A stretch of DNA of 64,000 nucleotides from Lacticaseibacillus kribbianus (GTDB taxonomy: Bacteria > Bacillota > Bacilli > Lactobacillales > Lactobacillaceae), in contig NZ_JAIPUL010000003.1 of the NCBI RefSeq assembly GCF_020180945.1, positions 124,001 through 188,000 on the forward strand. The letters are read 5' to 3'. The notes below the pieces were generated by a model, which was not told where the DNA came from, ran no database searches, and saw only the letters and a list, made by a program, of their open reading frames with translations. Positions 34,214 to 41,729 of the stretch are shown piece after piece. A program made the position numbers and the translations under genes. The stretch's first letter is position 1, and every line of letters starts with the position of its first letter.

Positions 34214-34825
34214 ATGACAATTTCAAGGCGCGTGATGCACGGCGTGGCCCGGTTCCTGCAGGTGGCGGCACTTGTGGTGCTTGTGGGCCTGGTGATCAGT
34301 ATGGTGTGGGTGGTGCTCGGGTGGGTAACGCTCGCCAATGTCGAACACCTCGGTCGGGTCATCCACGACAGCACGCTGGCGCGGCCCTACGTCGAAGGCG
34401 CGGCGAAATCGGGTCTGGTGGCGACGATTGGGCAGCATTACCTGAACATCACCGGGGGGCCGGTGACGCCTGCGGTACGCGTGGCCATCAGCGCACTTCT
34501 GATTCTGGAGACGCTGCCCTACGCCGGCATCGTCTACCTGATGAGTCGGCTGTTCAGAAACATTGCCCAGAACCGCGTGTTCGTGCGAGGCAACGCCCGC
34601 ATTTTCATCGCCTGCGGCTGCTTGAGTCTGGCCGCAGCGGTTGTCGGGATGGTGGTGTCGCCGGTCACGCAGGCGCTGTTCGAGAGGTTCAGCCAGACCA
34701 AGTTCTTCTGGTTCGGCACGGTTCACTTCCTGCCGGCGCTGTTTGAGGTGCTGGTGTGGTTCATCGTCGGCGGGGTGTTCACTTACGGCCTGCAGCTGCA
34801 GCAGGACGCCGACGGTCTGGTGTGA
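34214..34825 (+). CDS. DUF2975-family membrane protein (first of two)
   Basis: 203 residues with four hydrophobic helices (about 15-37, 90-112, 133-152, 175-197). The DUF2975 motif is NIAQNRVFVRGNARIFIACGCLSL before the third helix. Members are small integral membrane proteins of unknown role, typically followed by a YozG-like XRE regulator, as here. GAAAGGGAGGCGTGAG precedes the ATG. It is followed by a paralogue after 11 nt. Confidence 0.82.
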   Translation: MTISRRVMHGVARFLQVAALVVLVGLVISMVWVVLGWVTLANVEHLGRVIHDSTLARPYVEGAAKSGLVATIGQHYLNITGGPVTPAVRVAISALLILETLPYAGIVYLMSRLFRNIAQNRVFVRGNARIFIACGCLSLAAAVVGMVVSPVTQALFERFSQTKFFWFGTVHFLPALFEVLVWFIVGGVFTYGLQLQQDADGLV

Positions 34826-34836
34826 GGAGGAAAGAG

Positions 34837-35451
34837 ATGACGAAACGAATTTCAGGCCGTGTCGTGCGCGCTGGCGCGTGTGTGCTCCTCGCGGCAATGG
34901 GCGTCGGCGTGCTGAACAGCCTCTTCTCGCTGGTGCTGGTGTGGCTGGGCCGTGTGCCGATCGACACCGTGGTGCACGGCGGGCGGGTGGTCGCGAATAG
35001 CACGCTGGCCCAGCCTTACGTCAATTACGCGGCGTCTGCCGACGGCCTGATGGGCCCGCGCGTGGCGGAATCGCTGCACATCACCGGCGCGGTGACGCCT
35101 GGGCTAAAAGTGCTGCTCCAAAGCGTGCTGACGGTCCAGCAGCTGCCGGCGATGGTGGTCATGGGGCTTTTGGGTGTGCTGTTTCACAACATCGCTGACG
35201 ACCGCGTGTTCACTCGCGGCAACGCCAGACTGCTGATCACCAGCGGCTACCTGTGCCTGCTGATGATCGCCCTGCAGCTGTTGCCGCAGCTGGGCGTGGC
35301 GCTGTACCAGCAGTTTGCGGCGACGCGGGTTGGCGTGGGCCAGGCCCTCGTGCTTGCAACGCCGTTGATTGGGAGCGGTGTGCTGCTTTTGATGGGTTAC
35401 GTGCTTGCGTACGGCCTGCAGCTGCGCCAGGAAACGGAGGGGTTGGTATGA
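34837..35451 (+). CDS. DUF2975-family membrane protein (second of two)
   Basis: 204 residues, a paralogue of the preceding protein with the same four-helix plan and the motif NIADDRVFTRGNARLLITSGYLCL. Both end in YGLQLxQxxxGLV. GAGGAGGAAAGAG precedes the ATG. The stop overlaps the start of the XRE gene (ATGA). The tandem pair probably arose by duplication and may form a heteromer. Confidence 0.82.
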   Translation: MTKRISGRVVRAGACVLLAAMGVGVLNSLFSLVLVWLGRVPIDTVVHGGRVVANSTLAQPYVNYAASADGLMGPRVAESLHITGAVTPGLKVLLQSVLTVQQLPAMVVMGLLGVLFHNIADDRVFTRGNARLLITSGYLCLLMIALQLLPQLGVALYQQFAATRVGVGQALVLATPLIGSGVLLLMGYVLAYGLQLRQETEGLV

Positions 35452-35660
35452 TTGTGTCGCGTCTGGATCGGCTGATGGCCGACCGTAAAATTCGCCTGAA
35501 CGAGCTGGCGGCGCGCGTCGGCATCACCGAGGCCAACCTCAGCATCCTCAAGAACGACAAGGCCAAGGCGATGCGCTTCTCGACGCTTGAGGCCCTCTGC
35601 AAGGCGCTGGACTGCCAGCCCGGCGATCTGCTGGAGTACCAGCCGGACGACCAGGAGTAA
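35448..35660 (+). CDS. XRE-family helix-turn-helix regulator (YozG-like)
   Basis: 70 residues consisting of a single Cro/C1-type HTH (DRKIRLNELAARVGITEANLSILKNDKAK, FSTLEALCKALDCQPGDLLEY). This is the standard partner of DUF2975 genes. The start overlaps the previous stop by 4 nt and uses GGAGGGG. It probably regulates the membrane-protein pair. Confidence 0.9.
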   Translation: MIVSRLDRLMADRKIRLNELAARVGITEANLSILKNDKAKAMRFSTLEALCKALDCQPGDLLEYQPDDQE

Positions 35661-35678
35661 GTAGCCCGTTCAAGCTGC

Positions 35679-35719
35679 AAAAATCGGCCCCGCCGCAACT
35701 GCGACGAGGCCGATTTTTT
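35679..35719. terminator. Bidirectional terminator
   Basis: AAAAATCGGCC and GGCCGATTTTTT pair perfectly. It lies between the XRE gene and the convergent small membrane protein gene. Confidence 0.9.
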
Positions 35720-35724
35720 AGATA

Positions 35725-35940
35725 TTAGTGTGTCTGCTTGTCCTCTTGGTCGGACTCGGCTTTCTTCTTCTTGCTGCGACGCGTGATCAGCCAGAAGCCG
35801 AGCAGCGCGAAGCCAACGCCGAATGTCAAGGGGACGGGACGGGGATTGCTGACCCCAGGGCCCGCTGGCGAGTACATGATCAGGTAAAACCCGATGGCCA
35901 GGAACAGCAACCCGGCGGAGCCGTAGCTCTGTTTTTTCAC
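35725..35940 (-). CDS. Small membrane protein with two helices, 71 residues
   Basis: GTG start directly after the upstream TAA. Two helices (LLFLAIGFYLIMYS and LTFGVGFALLGFWLIT) are followed by a charged tail RRSKKKKAESDQEDKQ. No family recognised. Coupled to the 74-residue protein gene. Confidence 0.65.
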   Translation of the reverse strand: MKKQSYGSAGLLFLAIGFYLIMYSPAGPGVSNPRPVPLTFGVGFALLGFWLITRRSKKKKAESDQEDKQTH

Positions 35941-36165
35941 TTACTTCTCGACGCCAACTTGGAAGTAGAGGACAGACGCCCAGCGTTGCGCCTTGATCGT
36001 CGACTTGGCCAGCTTGGCCGCAGCCTCGAGGTCTTCCATGTTGGTTTCGAACAGCAGCTTCATGCCGGACTTCTTGACGAACTTGAACGTGACGCCGTTT
36101 TCGTTGTAAGCGTTGAGGGTTTCGATCATCTTGTCGGCGGAAATAGGTGCGTTAATAAAGATCAT
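35941..36165 (-). CDS. Hypothetical protein, 74 residues
   Basis: A soluble alpha/beta protein (MIFINAPISADKMIETLNAY...SVLYFQVGVEK) with a clean AAAGGAGCC ribosome site. The pattern of a short strand, helix and repeated strand is ferredoxin-like, and ends in strand VLYFQV. Family not recognised; common in lactobacilli as a short conserved protein is a guess. Confidence 0.65.
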   Translation of the reverse strand: MIFINAPISADKMIETLNAYNENGVTFKFVKKSGMKLLFETNMEDLEAAAKLAKSTIKAQRWASVLYFQVGVEK

Positions 36166-36235
36166 GAGATTTGGCTCCTTTGATTATTGGTGGGTACAAC
36201 TCTATGATAAGCCTTTGCGTGGGGTAAGCGCAACC

Positions 36236-36420
36236 AGAGGGCGGAGAAGCGCGCACTTAGCGGGTCGGGTAGCCTAGCTAGGGCGGTTGGGCCCGAACTT
36301 AGGCCCAAGCGCCCTGGCGTAGCTAGCCGCGCCCGCGTTGCGCTTCGCAGCCCGTTTAGATAGAGGGCGGAGAAGCAGCACTTAGCGGATCGGGATGCCT
36401 AGCACCTTGAGCGCTGCCTG
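36236..36420 (-). repeat. Type I long-hairpin repeat, one unit and a degenerate half, reverse orientation
   Basis: Stem TAGCTAGGGCGGTTGGGCC and GGCCCAAGCGCCCTGGCGTA pair imperfectly with loop CGAACTT, the reverse complement of the AAGTTCG loop of units 3 and 6 at 21 kb. From 36360 a second left arm decays before pairing. Confidence 0.82.
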
Positions 36421-36442
36421 CTCACTCAGAGTTGCCCCGGGA

Positions 36443-36477
36443 ACGAACAAACGGCACAACGCCAACGCGTTGTGCCG
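36443..36477 (-). terminator. Terminator of PTS EIIC gene 1
   Basis: CGGCACAACGC and GCGTTGTGCCG pair perfectly with a 4-nt loop. On the minus strand TTTGTTCG follows. Confidence 0.75.
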
Positions 36478-36495
36478 CTTGCTTTTAGACTAAGC

Positions 36496-37863
36496 TTAAG
36501 CTTCGGTGGATTCTTCCTGAACCTTGCTGGAAGCCAGAACGAATGGCATCCAGATGAAGAATGCGATTACCATGTTGAACAGCGCCAGCAGGGCAGCACG
36601 GAAGTCGAAGTTGGTCGCCATGAAGGCGTTCAAGATCGGAGGCGTGATCCACGGAACCGCGATCTGAACTGGGTTTACCCAGCCAGCGACGGTTACGAGG
36701 TAAGCGATGACGGTGTTGACAACAGGTGCCACGATGAACGGAATGAAGTAAACGGCGTTCAAAACGATTGGCAGACCGAACATAACAGGCTCGTTGATGT
36801 TGAACAGACCAGGGGCAAAGGCAAGCTTTGCGACGGTGCGCTCATCAGCACGCTTGGAGAAGATCAGGATGGCGATCAGCAGAACGATGGTACCACCTGA
36901 ACCGCCGAACCATACGTAGGCATCGAAGGAACCACGAACCCACTGGAACGGAAGGGCCTGGTGGTTAGCCAAGGCCTGGATGTTCTGGATCTGGGAAGTG
37001 CCCCAGATGGATTCCAGAACAGGGCCAAGGACGTTAGGGCCGTGAATCCCGAAGAACCAGAATACTTGAACCAGCAGCGCAACCAGGAAGACCATCCAGC
37101 CGCTCTGACCAGCGTGCAGCAGAGGTGCCTGGATCGTGGCGGACAGCCAGTCCCCGAACACTTTGCCGGTAACGGAGGTGAAGAAGAAGTTGACGATGGA
37201 AACGAGGTAGAGGGCCGCGATCCCTGGGATCAGGGAAGTGAAGGCCTTAGAAACTGCAGGTGGAACGGTGTCTGGCATCTTGATGGAGATATCCTTCTTC
37301 ATCAGGAAAATGTAAACAACCAGCGCCAAAGCACCGAAAATCATGGCAGTAAACAGACTTGCAGAACCAAGGTTACCAGTGGAGAACGCACCACCAACGG
37401 TGATGGAATTTGCACTGGCGGTAACACCGGCGCCGGTCAGGGTCTTGATTGCGCCAGCAGTAAGTTTGCCGTTAGCAATCGCAACCGAGGTGGTGCCGTT
37501 GATGCCCATGAAGAAGGCAGCCAGAGAAATCAAGGTCCCGGCAACACCATCGACATCGTACTGGGTGGACAGGTTGTAACCCCACATAGCCGCAAAGAAG
37601 ATCGCGAAGATCGTCAGAGATGCGGTACCCACCGTGTTGTCGATCGTGATAATCGGCTGAACCGCCTTAACGAAGCCGTCCCAACCCCATTGAGTTGGGT
37701 AGGTTTGAAGAAGCGCGTTCAGCAATGTGGACAGAGAACCAGCCATGGTGATAGGCAGCGTTGCAATAAAGGCATCACGCAGCGCAACCAGCCACCGAAT
37801 TGAGCCGATTTTCGCCGCAACAGGCACGACGTACTTTTCAAGCCAATTCATAATTGCTTGCAT
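36496..37863 (-). CDS. PTS lichenan/cellobiose-family EIIC component (paralogue 1)
   Basis: 455 residues of the Lac/Cel EIIC type, with about eight to ten helices. The membrane-embedded motif is HGPNVLGPVLESIW and the GITEP-like signature is LFNINEPVMFGLPIVLNAVYFIPF. The EIIC imports and phosphorylates a beta-glucoside with EIIA and EIIB made elsewhere, since neither is encoded here. Start at the ATG after GGGAGGTTAGATAT; the longer frame upstream overlaps the promoter. Codon use is distinctly more AT-rich than paralogue 2, although the proteins are collinear. A cre box lies at the promoter. Confidence 0.92.
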   Translation of the reverse strand: MQAIMNWLEKYVVPVAAKIGSIRWLVALRDAFIATLPITMAGSLSTLLNALLQTYPTQWGWDGFVKAVQPIITIDNTVGTASLTIFAIFFAAMWGYNLSTQYDVDGVAGTLISLAAFFMGINGTTSVAIANGKLTAGAIKTLTGAGVTASANSITVGGAFSTGNLGSASLFTAMIFGALALVVYIFLMKKDISIKMPDTVPPAVSKAFTSLIPGIAALYLVSIVNFFFTSVTGKVFGDWLSATIQAPLLHAGQSGWMVFLVALLVQVFWFFGIHGPNVLGPVLESIWGTSQIQNIQALANHQALPFQWVRGSFDAYVWFGGSGGTIVLLIAILIFSKRADERTVAKLAFAPGLFNINEPVMFGLPIVLNAVYFIPFIVAPVVNTVIAYLVTVAGWVNPVQIAVPWITPPILNAFMATNFDFRAALLALFNMVIAFFIWMPFVLASSKVQEESTEA

Positions 37864-38107
37864 ATATCTAACCTCCCTAAGATTTGAGCAAACCCTTGCG
37901 TGCCCACCGTCGAATTCATGACATGTCACGCATTGGTGGGGACATGTATGTACTAGTGGGCACAAACAATGATTCGATGAGCTGCATGCAGTCGCGGTGA
38001 TCACGTCTGATCTGTGCGCCTGACTGGGCCAACCCCCCCGGATAGGACCAGTAGCAGTTCCCGATTTCGGCCGAAATCGATGTGACCCGCACGGCCACAA
38101 TGCCAAG

Positions 38108-38136
38108 TGTAACCGGTTGCACCTAAAAAGTATAGG
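38108..38136 (-). promoter_or_regulatory. Promoter and cre box of PTS EIIC gene 1
   Basis: On the minus strand TATACT is the -10 (38131-38136), and TGCAACCGGTTACA (38108-38121), a near-match to the CcpA consensus, lies just after the expected start of transcription. The 240-nt leader to the gene shows no other clear motif. Confidence 0.65.
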
Positions 38137-38159
38137 ATTTAAGCGTACAAAAAAACAAA

Positions 38160-38467
38160 AAGTCATTCATAAAACAAATGGTATCATCAGGAACAAGTTC
38201 CGAAAGCGGCAGCGGTTTCCCCGCAAATGTTTCCGATTCCAAACCGCCCGATTGCCGCCGCCACGACGCGAAACCGTATTCATGCCGTGAAATATTTCAG
38301 CGATTGGTACACCAGGTTTACGCGTTCCGGTCGTCGGATGCGCTGAAACAAATTACTGGCGCCGAAGCCCTTGACAAGGCGGCGGCCGCTCGGGGGTCGC
38401 CGCAAAAACAGGCCCGACCGGCGAAGCGGATGTTTCTTCGGTCGGACCTGCGGGTGGTGAATCGGAA
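38160..38467. other. Gene-free stretch
   Basis: About 300 nt upstream of the PTS promoter. Short frames have no ribosome site. I see nothing recognisable before the hairpin repeats begin at 38468. Confidence 0.5.
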
Positions 38468-38717
38468 TTGAAGCGTCGGGCTCCGCAAGGCAACGCGGGA
38501 GCGCACAGCTTGCGCCGGCGCTTGGGCCTAAATGCGGGCCCAAGTGCCAGCGCTACGCTATGCGTCCCGCTAAATGCGCGCCGCTTCGCCCTGGTCGTCG
38601 GGCTCCGCGGCGCAACGCGTGAGCGGCTAGCTACGCTCGGCAACTTGAAGCGCACTTTGCTTCGAGTTGCCGAGCTACGCTATGTGTCCCGCTAAATGCG
38701 CGCCGCTTCGCCCTGGC
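38468..38717 (+). repeat. Type I long-hairpin repeats, two units, one with flipped apical hairpin
   Basis: Unit 1 has loop TAAATGC inside CTTGGGCC/GGCCCAAG. Unit 2 keeps + orientation outer arms (GCGGCGC/GCGCCGC), but its inner stem-loop reads GAAGC-GCACTTT-GCTTC, the inverted form of the usual loop. Confidence 0.85.
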
Positions 38718-38720
38718 ATC

Positions 38721-38749
38721 AAAAAAAGCGCCGGGTCTCCCCGACGCTT
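38721..38749 (-). terminator. Terminator of PTS EIIC gene 2
   Basis: On the minus strand AAGCGTCGGG and CCCGGCGCTT pair with one mismatch around GAGA, then seven T residues. Confidence 0.8.
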
Positions 38750-38754
38750 CCAGG

Positions 38755-40122
38755 CTATGCCTGATCCGGTGTTGCCTCCTGCACGCGGCTGGAGGCCATG
38801 ACGAATGGCACCCAGATCGCGAAGGCGATGGCCATGTTGACGACGGCCAACACGGCGGCCCGCCAGTCGAAGTTCGTCGCCATCAAGGCGTTGAGGACTG
38901 GTGGGGTGATCCAAGGAACGGCAATCTGCACCGGGTTCACCCAGCCAGCCGCGGTCACGAAGTAGGCGATGGTCACGTTGACCACTGGCGCGACGAGGAA
39001 CGGGATGAAGTAGATTGCGTTCAGCACGATCGGCAGCCCGAACATCACGGGTTCGTTGATGTTGAACAGGCCTGGCGCAAGCGCCAGTTTGGCCACCGCT
39101 TTTTCATCCGCCCGCTTGGAGAAAATCAGGAGGGCAATCAGAAGCACGATGGTCCCGCCGGAGCCGCCGAACCACACGTAGGCGTCGAAGGAGCCACGCA
39201 CCCACTGGAACGGCAGCTCCTGGTGGTTGGCCAGCGCCTGGATGTTCTGGATCTGGGACGTGCCCCAGATGGATTCCAGCACCGGTGCCAGCACGTTCGG
39301 CCCGTGGATCCCGAAGAACCAGAAGACCTGAACCAGAAGCGTCACGAGGATCACCATGCCCGCGCCCTGGCCCGCGTGCAGCAGCGGCGCCTGGATGGTG
39401 GCGGACAGCCAGTCGCCGAACACGTGGCCGGTGACGCTGGTGAAAATGTGGTTGACGATGGACACGACGTACAGCGCCGCGATCCCCGGGATCAGGGAGG
39501 TGAACGCCTTGGCCACGGCCGGCGGCACGCTATCTGGCATCTTGATGGTGATGTCTTTTTTCATCAGCCAGATGTACACCACCGTCGCCAGCGCGCCGAA
39601 CAGCATCGCGGTGAACAGGCTGGTGGAGCCGAGGTTCGAGGTGGAAAAGGCGGAGTTGATGGTCAGCGCCTTGTCGCCGACCGCCACACCGGCGTCGGTC
39701 AGGATCTTGCTGGCGGCCTTGGACAGGTTGTTGCCGAGCACCACGCTGGCGGTGCCGTTGATGCCCATGAAGAAGGCGGCCAGGGACACCAGGGCGCCGG
39801 CCACGCCGTCAACGTCGTACTGGACGGACAGGTGGTAGCCCCACATCGCGGCGAAGAAGACGCCGAAGATGGTCAAGGACGCGGTGCCGATGGTGGAATT
39901 CACCGCGATGAACGGCTGCACGGCATCGACGAAGCCGTTCCAACCCCACTGCGCGGGATATGTGCCTAAAATGGCGTTAAAAAGGGTGGCCAGGGAACCG
40001 GCCATGGTGATCGGCATGGTGGCGATGAAGGCGTCGCGCAGCGCAACCAGCCAGCGGATGGAGCCAATCTTCGCCGCGACGGGCACGACGTATTTTTCAA
40101 GCCAATTCATCAGAGCTTCCAT
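38755..40122 (-). CDS. PTS lichenan/cellobiose-family EIIC component (paralogue 2)
   Basis: 455 residues, collinear with paralogue 1 over the whole length (same MNWLEKYVVPVAAKIGSIRW start, same LFNINEPVMFGLPIVLNAIYF signature). It is written in GC-rich codons like most of the window. The start is the ATG after AAGGAGGAACAC. No EIIA or EIIB neighbours. The RpiR-family regulator encoded 700 nt upstream on the same strand could control it. Differences between paralogues cluster in the loop near residues 155-180. Confidence 0.92.
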   Translation of the reverse strand: MEALMNWLEKYVVPVAAKIGSIRWLVALRDAFIATMPITMAGSLATLFNAILGTYPAQWGWNGFVDAVQPFIAVNSTIGTASLTIFGVFFAAMWGYHLSVQYDVDGVAGALVSLAAFFMGINGTASVVLGNNLSKAASKILTDAGVAVGDKALTINSAFSTSNLGSTSLFTAMLFGALATVVYIWLMKKDITIKMPDSVPPAVAKAFTSLIPGIAALYVVSIVNHIFTSVTGHVFGDWLSATIQAPLLHAGQGAGMVILVTLLVQVFWFFGIHGPNVLAPVLESIWGTSQIQNIQALANHQELPFQWVRGSFDAYVWFGGSGGTIVLLIALLIFSKRADEKAVAKLALAPGLFNINEPVMFGLPIVLNAIYFIPFLVAPVVNVTIAYFVTAAGWVNPVQIAVPWITPPVLNALMATNFDWRAAVLAVVNMAIAFAIWVPFVMASSRVQEATPDQA

Positions 40123-40240
40123 ATAGTGTTCCTCCTTACTTATGCGTGCAGAAAGCAACACGCAGCTGGGGCGAACCCCTGGGAGTGGTGCACAGTTGAT
40201 GATCCTGGCCAGGATCGTGGCTTTCCTGCCACTCATTAAG

Positions 40241-40254
40241 CGTAACCGATTGCC
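40241..40254 (-). promoter_or_regulatory. Possible cre box upstream of PTS EIIC gene 2
   Basis: On the minus strand GGCAATCGGTTACG matches 11 of 14 positions of the CcpA consensus. Weaker than the box of paralogue 1. Confidence 0.35.
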
Positions 40255-40454
40255 CCCGGCCGTGACCAGCAATTAGGCAGAGGGGTTAATCATTTGCGTC
40301 GCGACGCGCGTTGACCGCTTGGCACCGCCAATATTTCCCGGGCAATATATTCCAATCCTTGGCGCTGAGCGGGCAGTCTCAGGATTCTGGGCTGATGCTG
40401 CACGCGGGTGATCAGCGCCAAACCTACGATGAGTGGGTGGCCAAGATGTAGTGG

Positions 40455-40780
40455 GCGGAGGGCCGGCGGGTGGTCAGGCCGTGAAAGGATTAGGTGATGA
40501 GTGACCGCGGTCTTGCGGGCACTCACCGCCTAATCCCGGCAAAATTCGAGACGACCAGGGGAGCCGCAGGCGACGGCTGGCTCGAATTTTAGGTTGGAGC
40601 CCGAACAGAGGGCGGAGAAGCGCGGGCTTAGTGGGACGGGTAGCCTAGCCCAAGCGTTGAGGCGGGCCCTGCCTCGGCGCTTGGGCGTAGCTAGCCGCTC
40701 CCGCGTTGCGCTTCGCAGCCCGTTTCGGGCGGAAACCGGCCGCACAGCCTGACCACCCGCCGGCCCGGAGCCCGCGGCCC
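40455..40780 (+). ncRNA. Type II multi-stem structured element, copy B, with a type I repeat inserted
   Basis: P1 is 20 perfect pairs (40460-40479 with 40747-40766). Next come CGTGAAAGGAT, P2 (GGATTAGG/CCTAATCC) with loop GGTCTTG, P3 (AAAATTCGAG/CTCGAATTTT) with inner AGCCG/CGGCT, and the conserved AGGTTGGAGCCCG. The P4 arms GCCCG/CGGGC are separated by a complete type I hairpin unit. The 3' side carries ACCGGCCGCACAGCC as in copy A. Strand assigned by motif order. Confidence 0.68.
40604..40726 (-). repeat. Type I long-hairpin repeat nested in the type II element
   Basis: The unit runs from AGAGGGCGGAGAAGCGCGGG to GCAGCCCGTTT in the reverse orientation. Inner stem GAGGCGGG/.CCTGCCTC is less regular than in other units. 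Confidence 0.75.
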
Positions 40781-40787
40781 GCACGAC

Positions 40788-40817
40788 AAAAAACCCCTCC
40801 GGCACAATCCGGAGGGG
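40788..40817 (-). terminator. Terminator of the RpiR-family regulator gene
   Basis: CCCCTCCGG and CCGGAGGGG pair perfectly. On the minus strand six T residues follow. Confidence 0.88.
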
Positions 40818-40827
40818 CAAAGTCTGG

Positions 40828-41580
40828 TTAGAGTTGGTCTGCGGCCTGCGCGTCCGCCAGCTTGTGGGCCAGCAGCTCGAGCAGGTAGATGATCGGGACC
40901 TGGGTGGTGAGGTTCAGCTCGCCGTGGTGAATCTCTGGCATGTAGTAGGCCAGCACCAGGTCGGACATGTGGGCGAGCGTCGAGTCCGCGCGGTTGGTCA
41001 GCGCGATGACGAACACGCCGTTTTGCTGGGCGCGGGAGGCCAGCTCGATCACCTGCTGGGTCTCACCGGACACCGACAGGGCGACCATCACCGTGTCTTG
41101 GAGCACGGGGTTTTGCACCGGGAAGGGGTAGTCCGTGTCGGTGATCGCCAGGGCGAACTTGCCGACGTTGGACCAGTAGCGCGCGCCGTACTCGGCGAGC
41201 GCCTGGCCCTGGCCGACGCCGCACAAAAGGACCATCGGCGCGGGCTGGATGTGGCCGAGCGCCTGGTCGATCAGCTGCGTGAAGTCCGGCGAGTTGACGC
41301 TTTCGAAGAACTCGGCGACGGGAATGGAGATGTCGTAGCCGGTCTGCGGGTTGGCGGCGGCGAGCCGGGCGCGGTGCTGCTTGAGGGCGTAGCGCAGCTC
41401 GGAGTAGCCCTCGAAGCCCATCTTGTTGGCGAAGCGCAGAATCGTGGTGGTGCTGACGTGGGCTTTTTCCGCCAGCTCGCGAATGGTCATCTTCTCCACG
41501 ACGGCTTGGTGCTGGTTGATATAGGTGTAAACGGCCGACTCGAGGCCGTTCAGGGTCCGCAACTTATCATACGGGAACAC
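40828..41580 (-). CDS. MurR/RpiR-family transcriptional regulator
   Basis: 250 residues. The N-terminal HTH (MTIRELAEKAHVSTTTILRFANKMGFEGYSELRYALKQ, shown in family) is followed by a SIS sugar-phosphate-binding domain (LLCGVGQGQALAEYGARYW, VALSVSGETQQVIELA). Such regulators sense phosphosugars and control nearby sugar genes; here the EIIC genes on the same strand are candidates. The start is a GTG with TAGGAG 8 nt upstream; no in-frame ATG is better placed. Confidence 0.9.
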   Translation of the reverse strand: MFPYDKLRTLNGLESAVYTYINQHQAVVEKMTIRELAEKAHVSTTTILRFANKMGFEGYSELRYALKQHRARLAAANPQTGYDISIPVAEFFESVNSPDFTQLIDQALGHIQPAPMVLLCGVGQGQALAEYGARYWSNVGKFALAITDTDYPFPVQNPVLQDTVMVALSVSGETQQVIELASRAQQNGVFVIALTNRADSTLAHMSDLVLAYYMPEIHHGELNLTTQVPIIYLLELLAHKLADAQAADQL

Positions 41581-41647
41581 GCCTTCATCTCCTACCTGAC
41601 GATTTTTCTCCCACTCATCATACCATAACGCCGGCGTGCGTTTGTGG

Positions 41648-41679
41648 GAAAAACGGCCGCTTCTGATTTGGCGGCCGTT
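41648..41679 (-). terminator. Terminator-like hairpin upstream of the rpiR-type gene
   Basis: AACGGCCGC and GCGGCCGTT pair perfectly. On the minus strand TTTTTCC follows. No minus-strand gene ends here, so it may block antisense transcription from the nox side. Confidence 0.6.
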
Positions 41680-41696
41680 GTGTCATAATGTATACG
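41668..41696 (+). promoter_or_regulatory. Promoter of the NADH oxidase gene
   Basis: TTGGCG (41668-41673), 17-nt spacer, TATACG (41691-41696). Confidence 0.55.
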
Positions 41697-41729
41697 GCCC
41701 ACTATCACGTTAATGGAGGAATCGGTCTG

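Noticed and set aside
38178-38471. 97-codon frame upstream of the PTS promoter
   Set aside because: No ribosome site, low-complexity tail, and it runs into a hairpin repeat.
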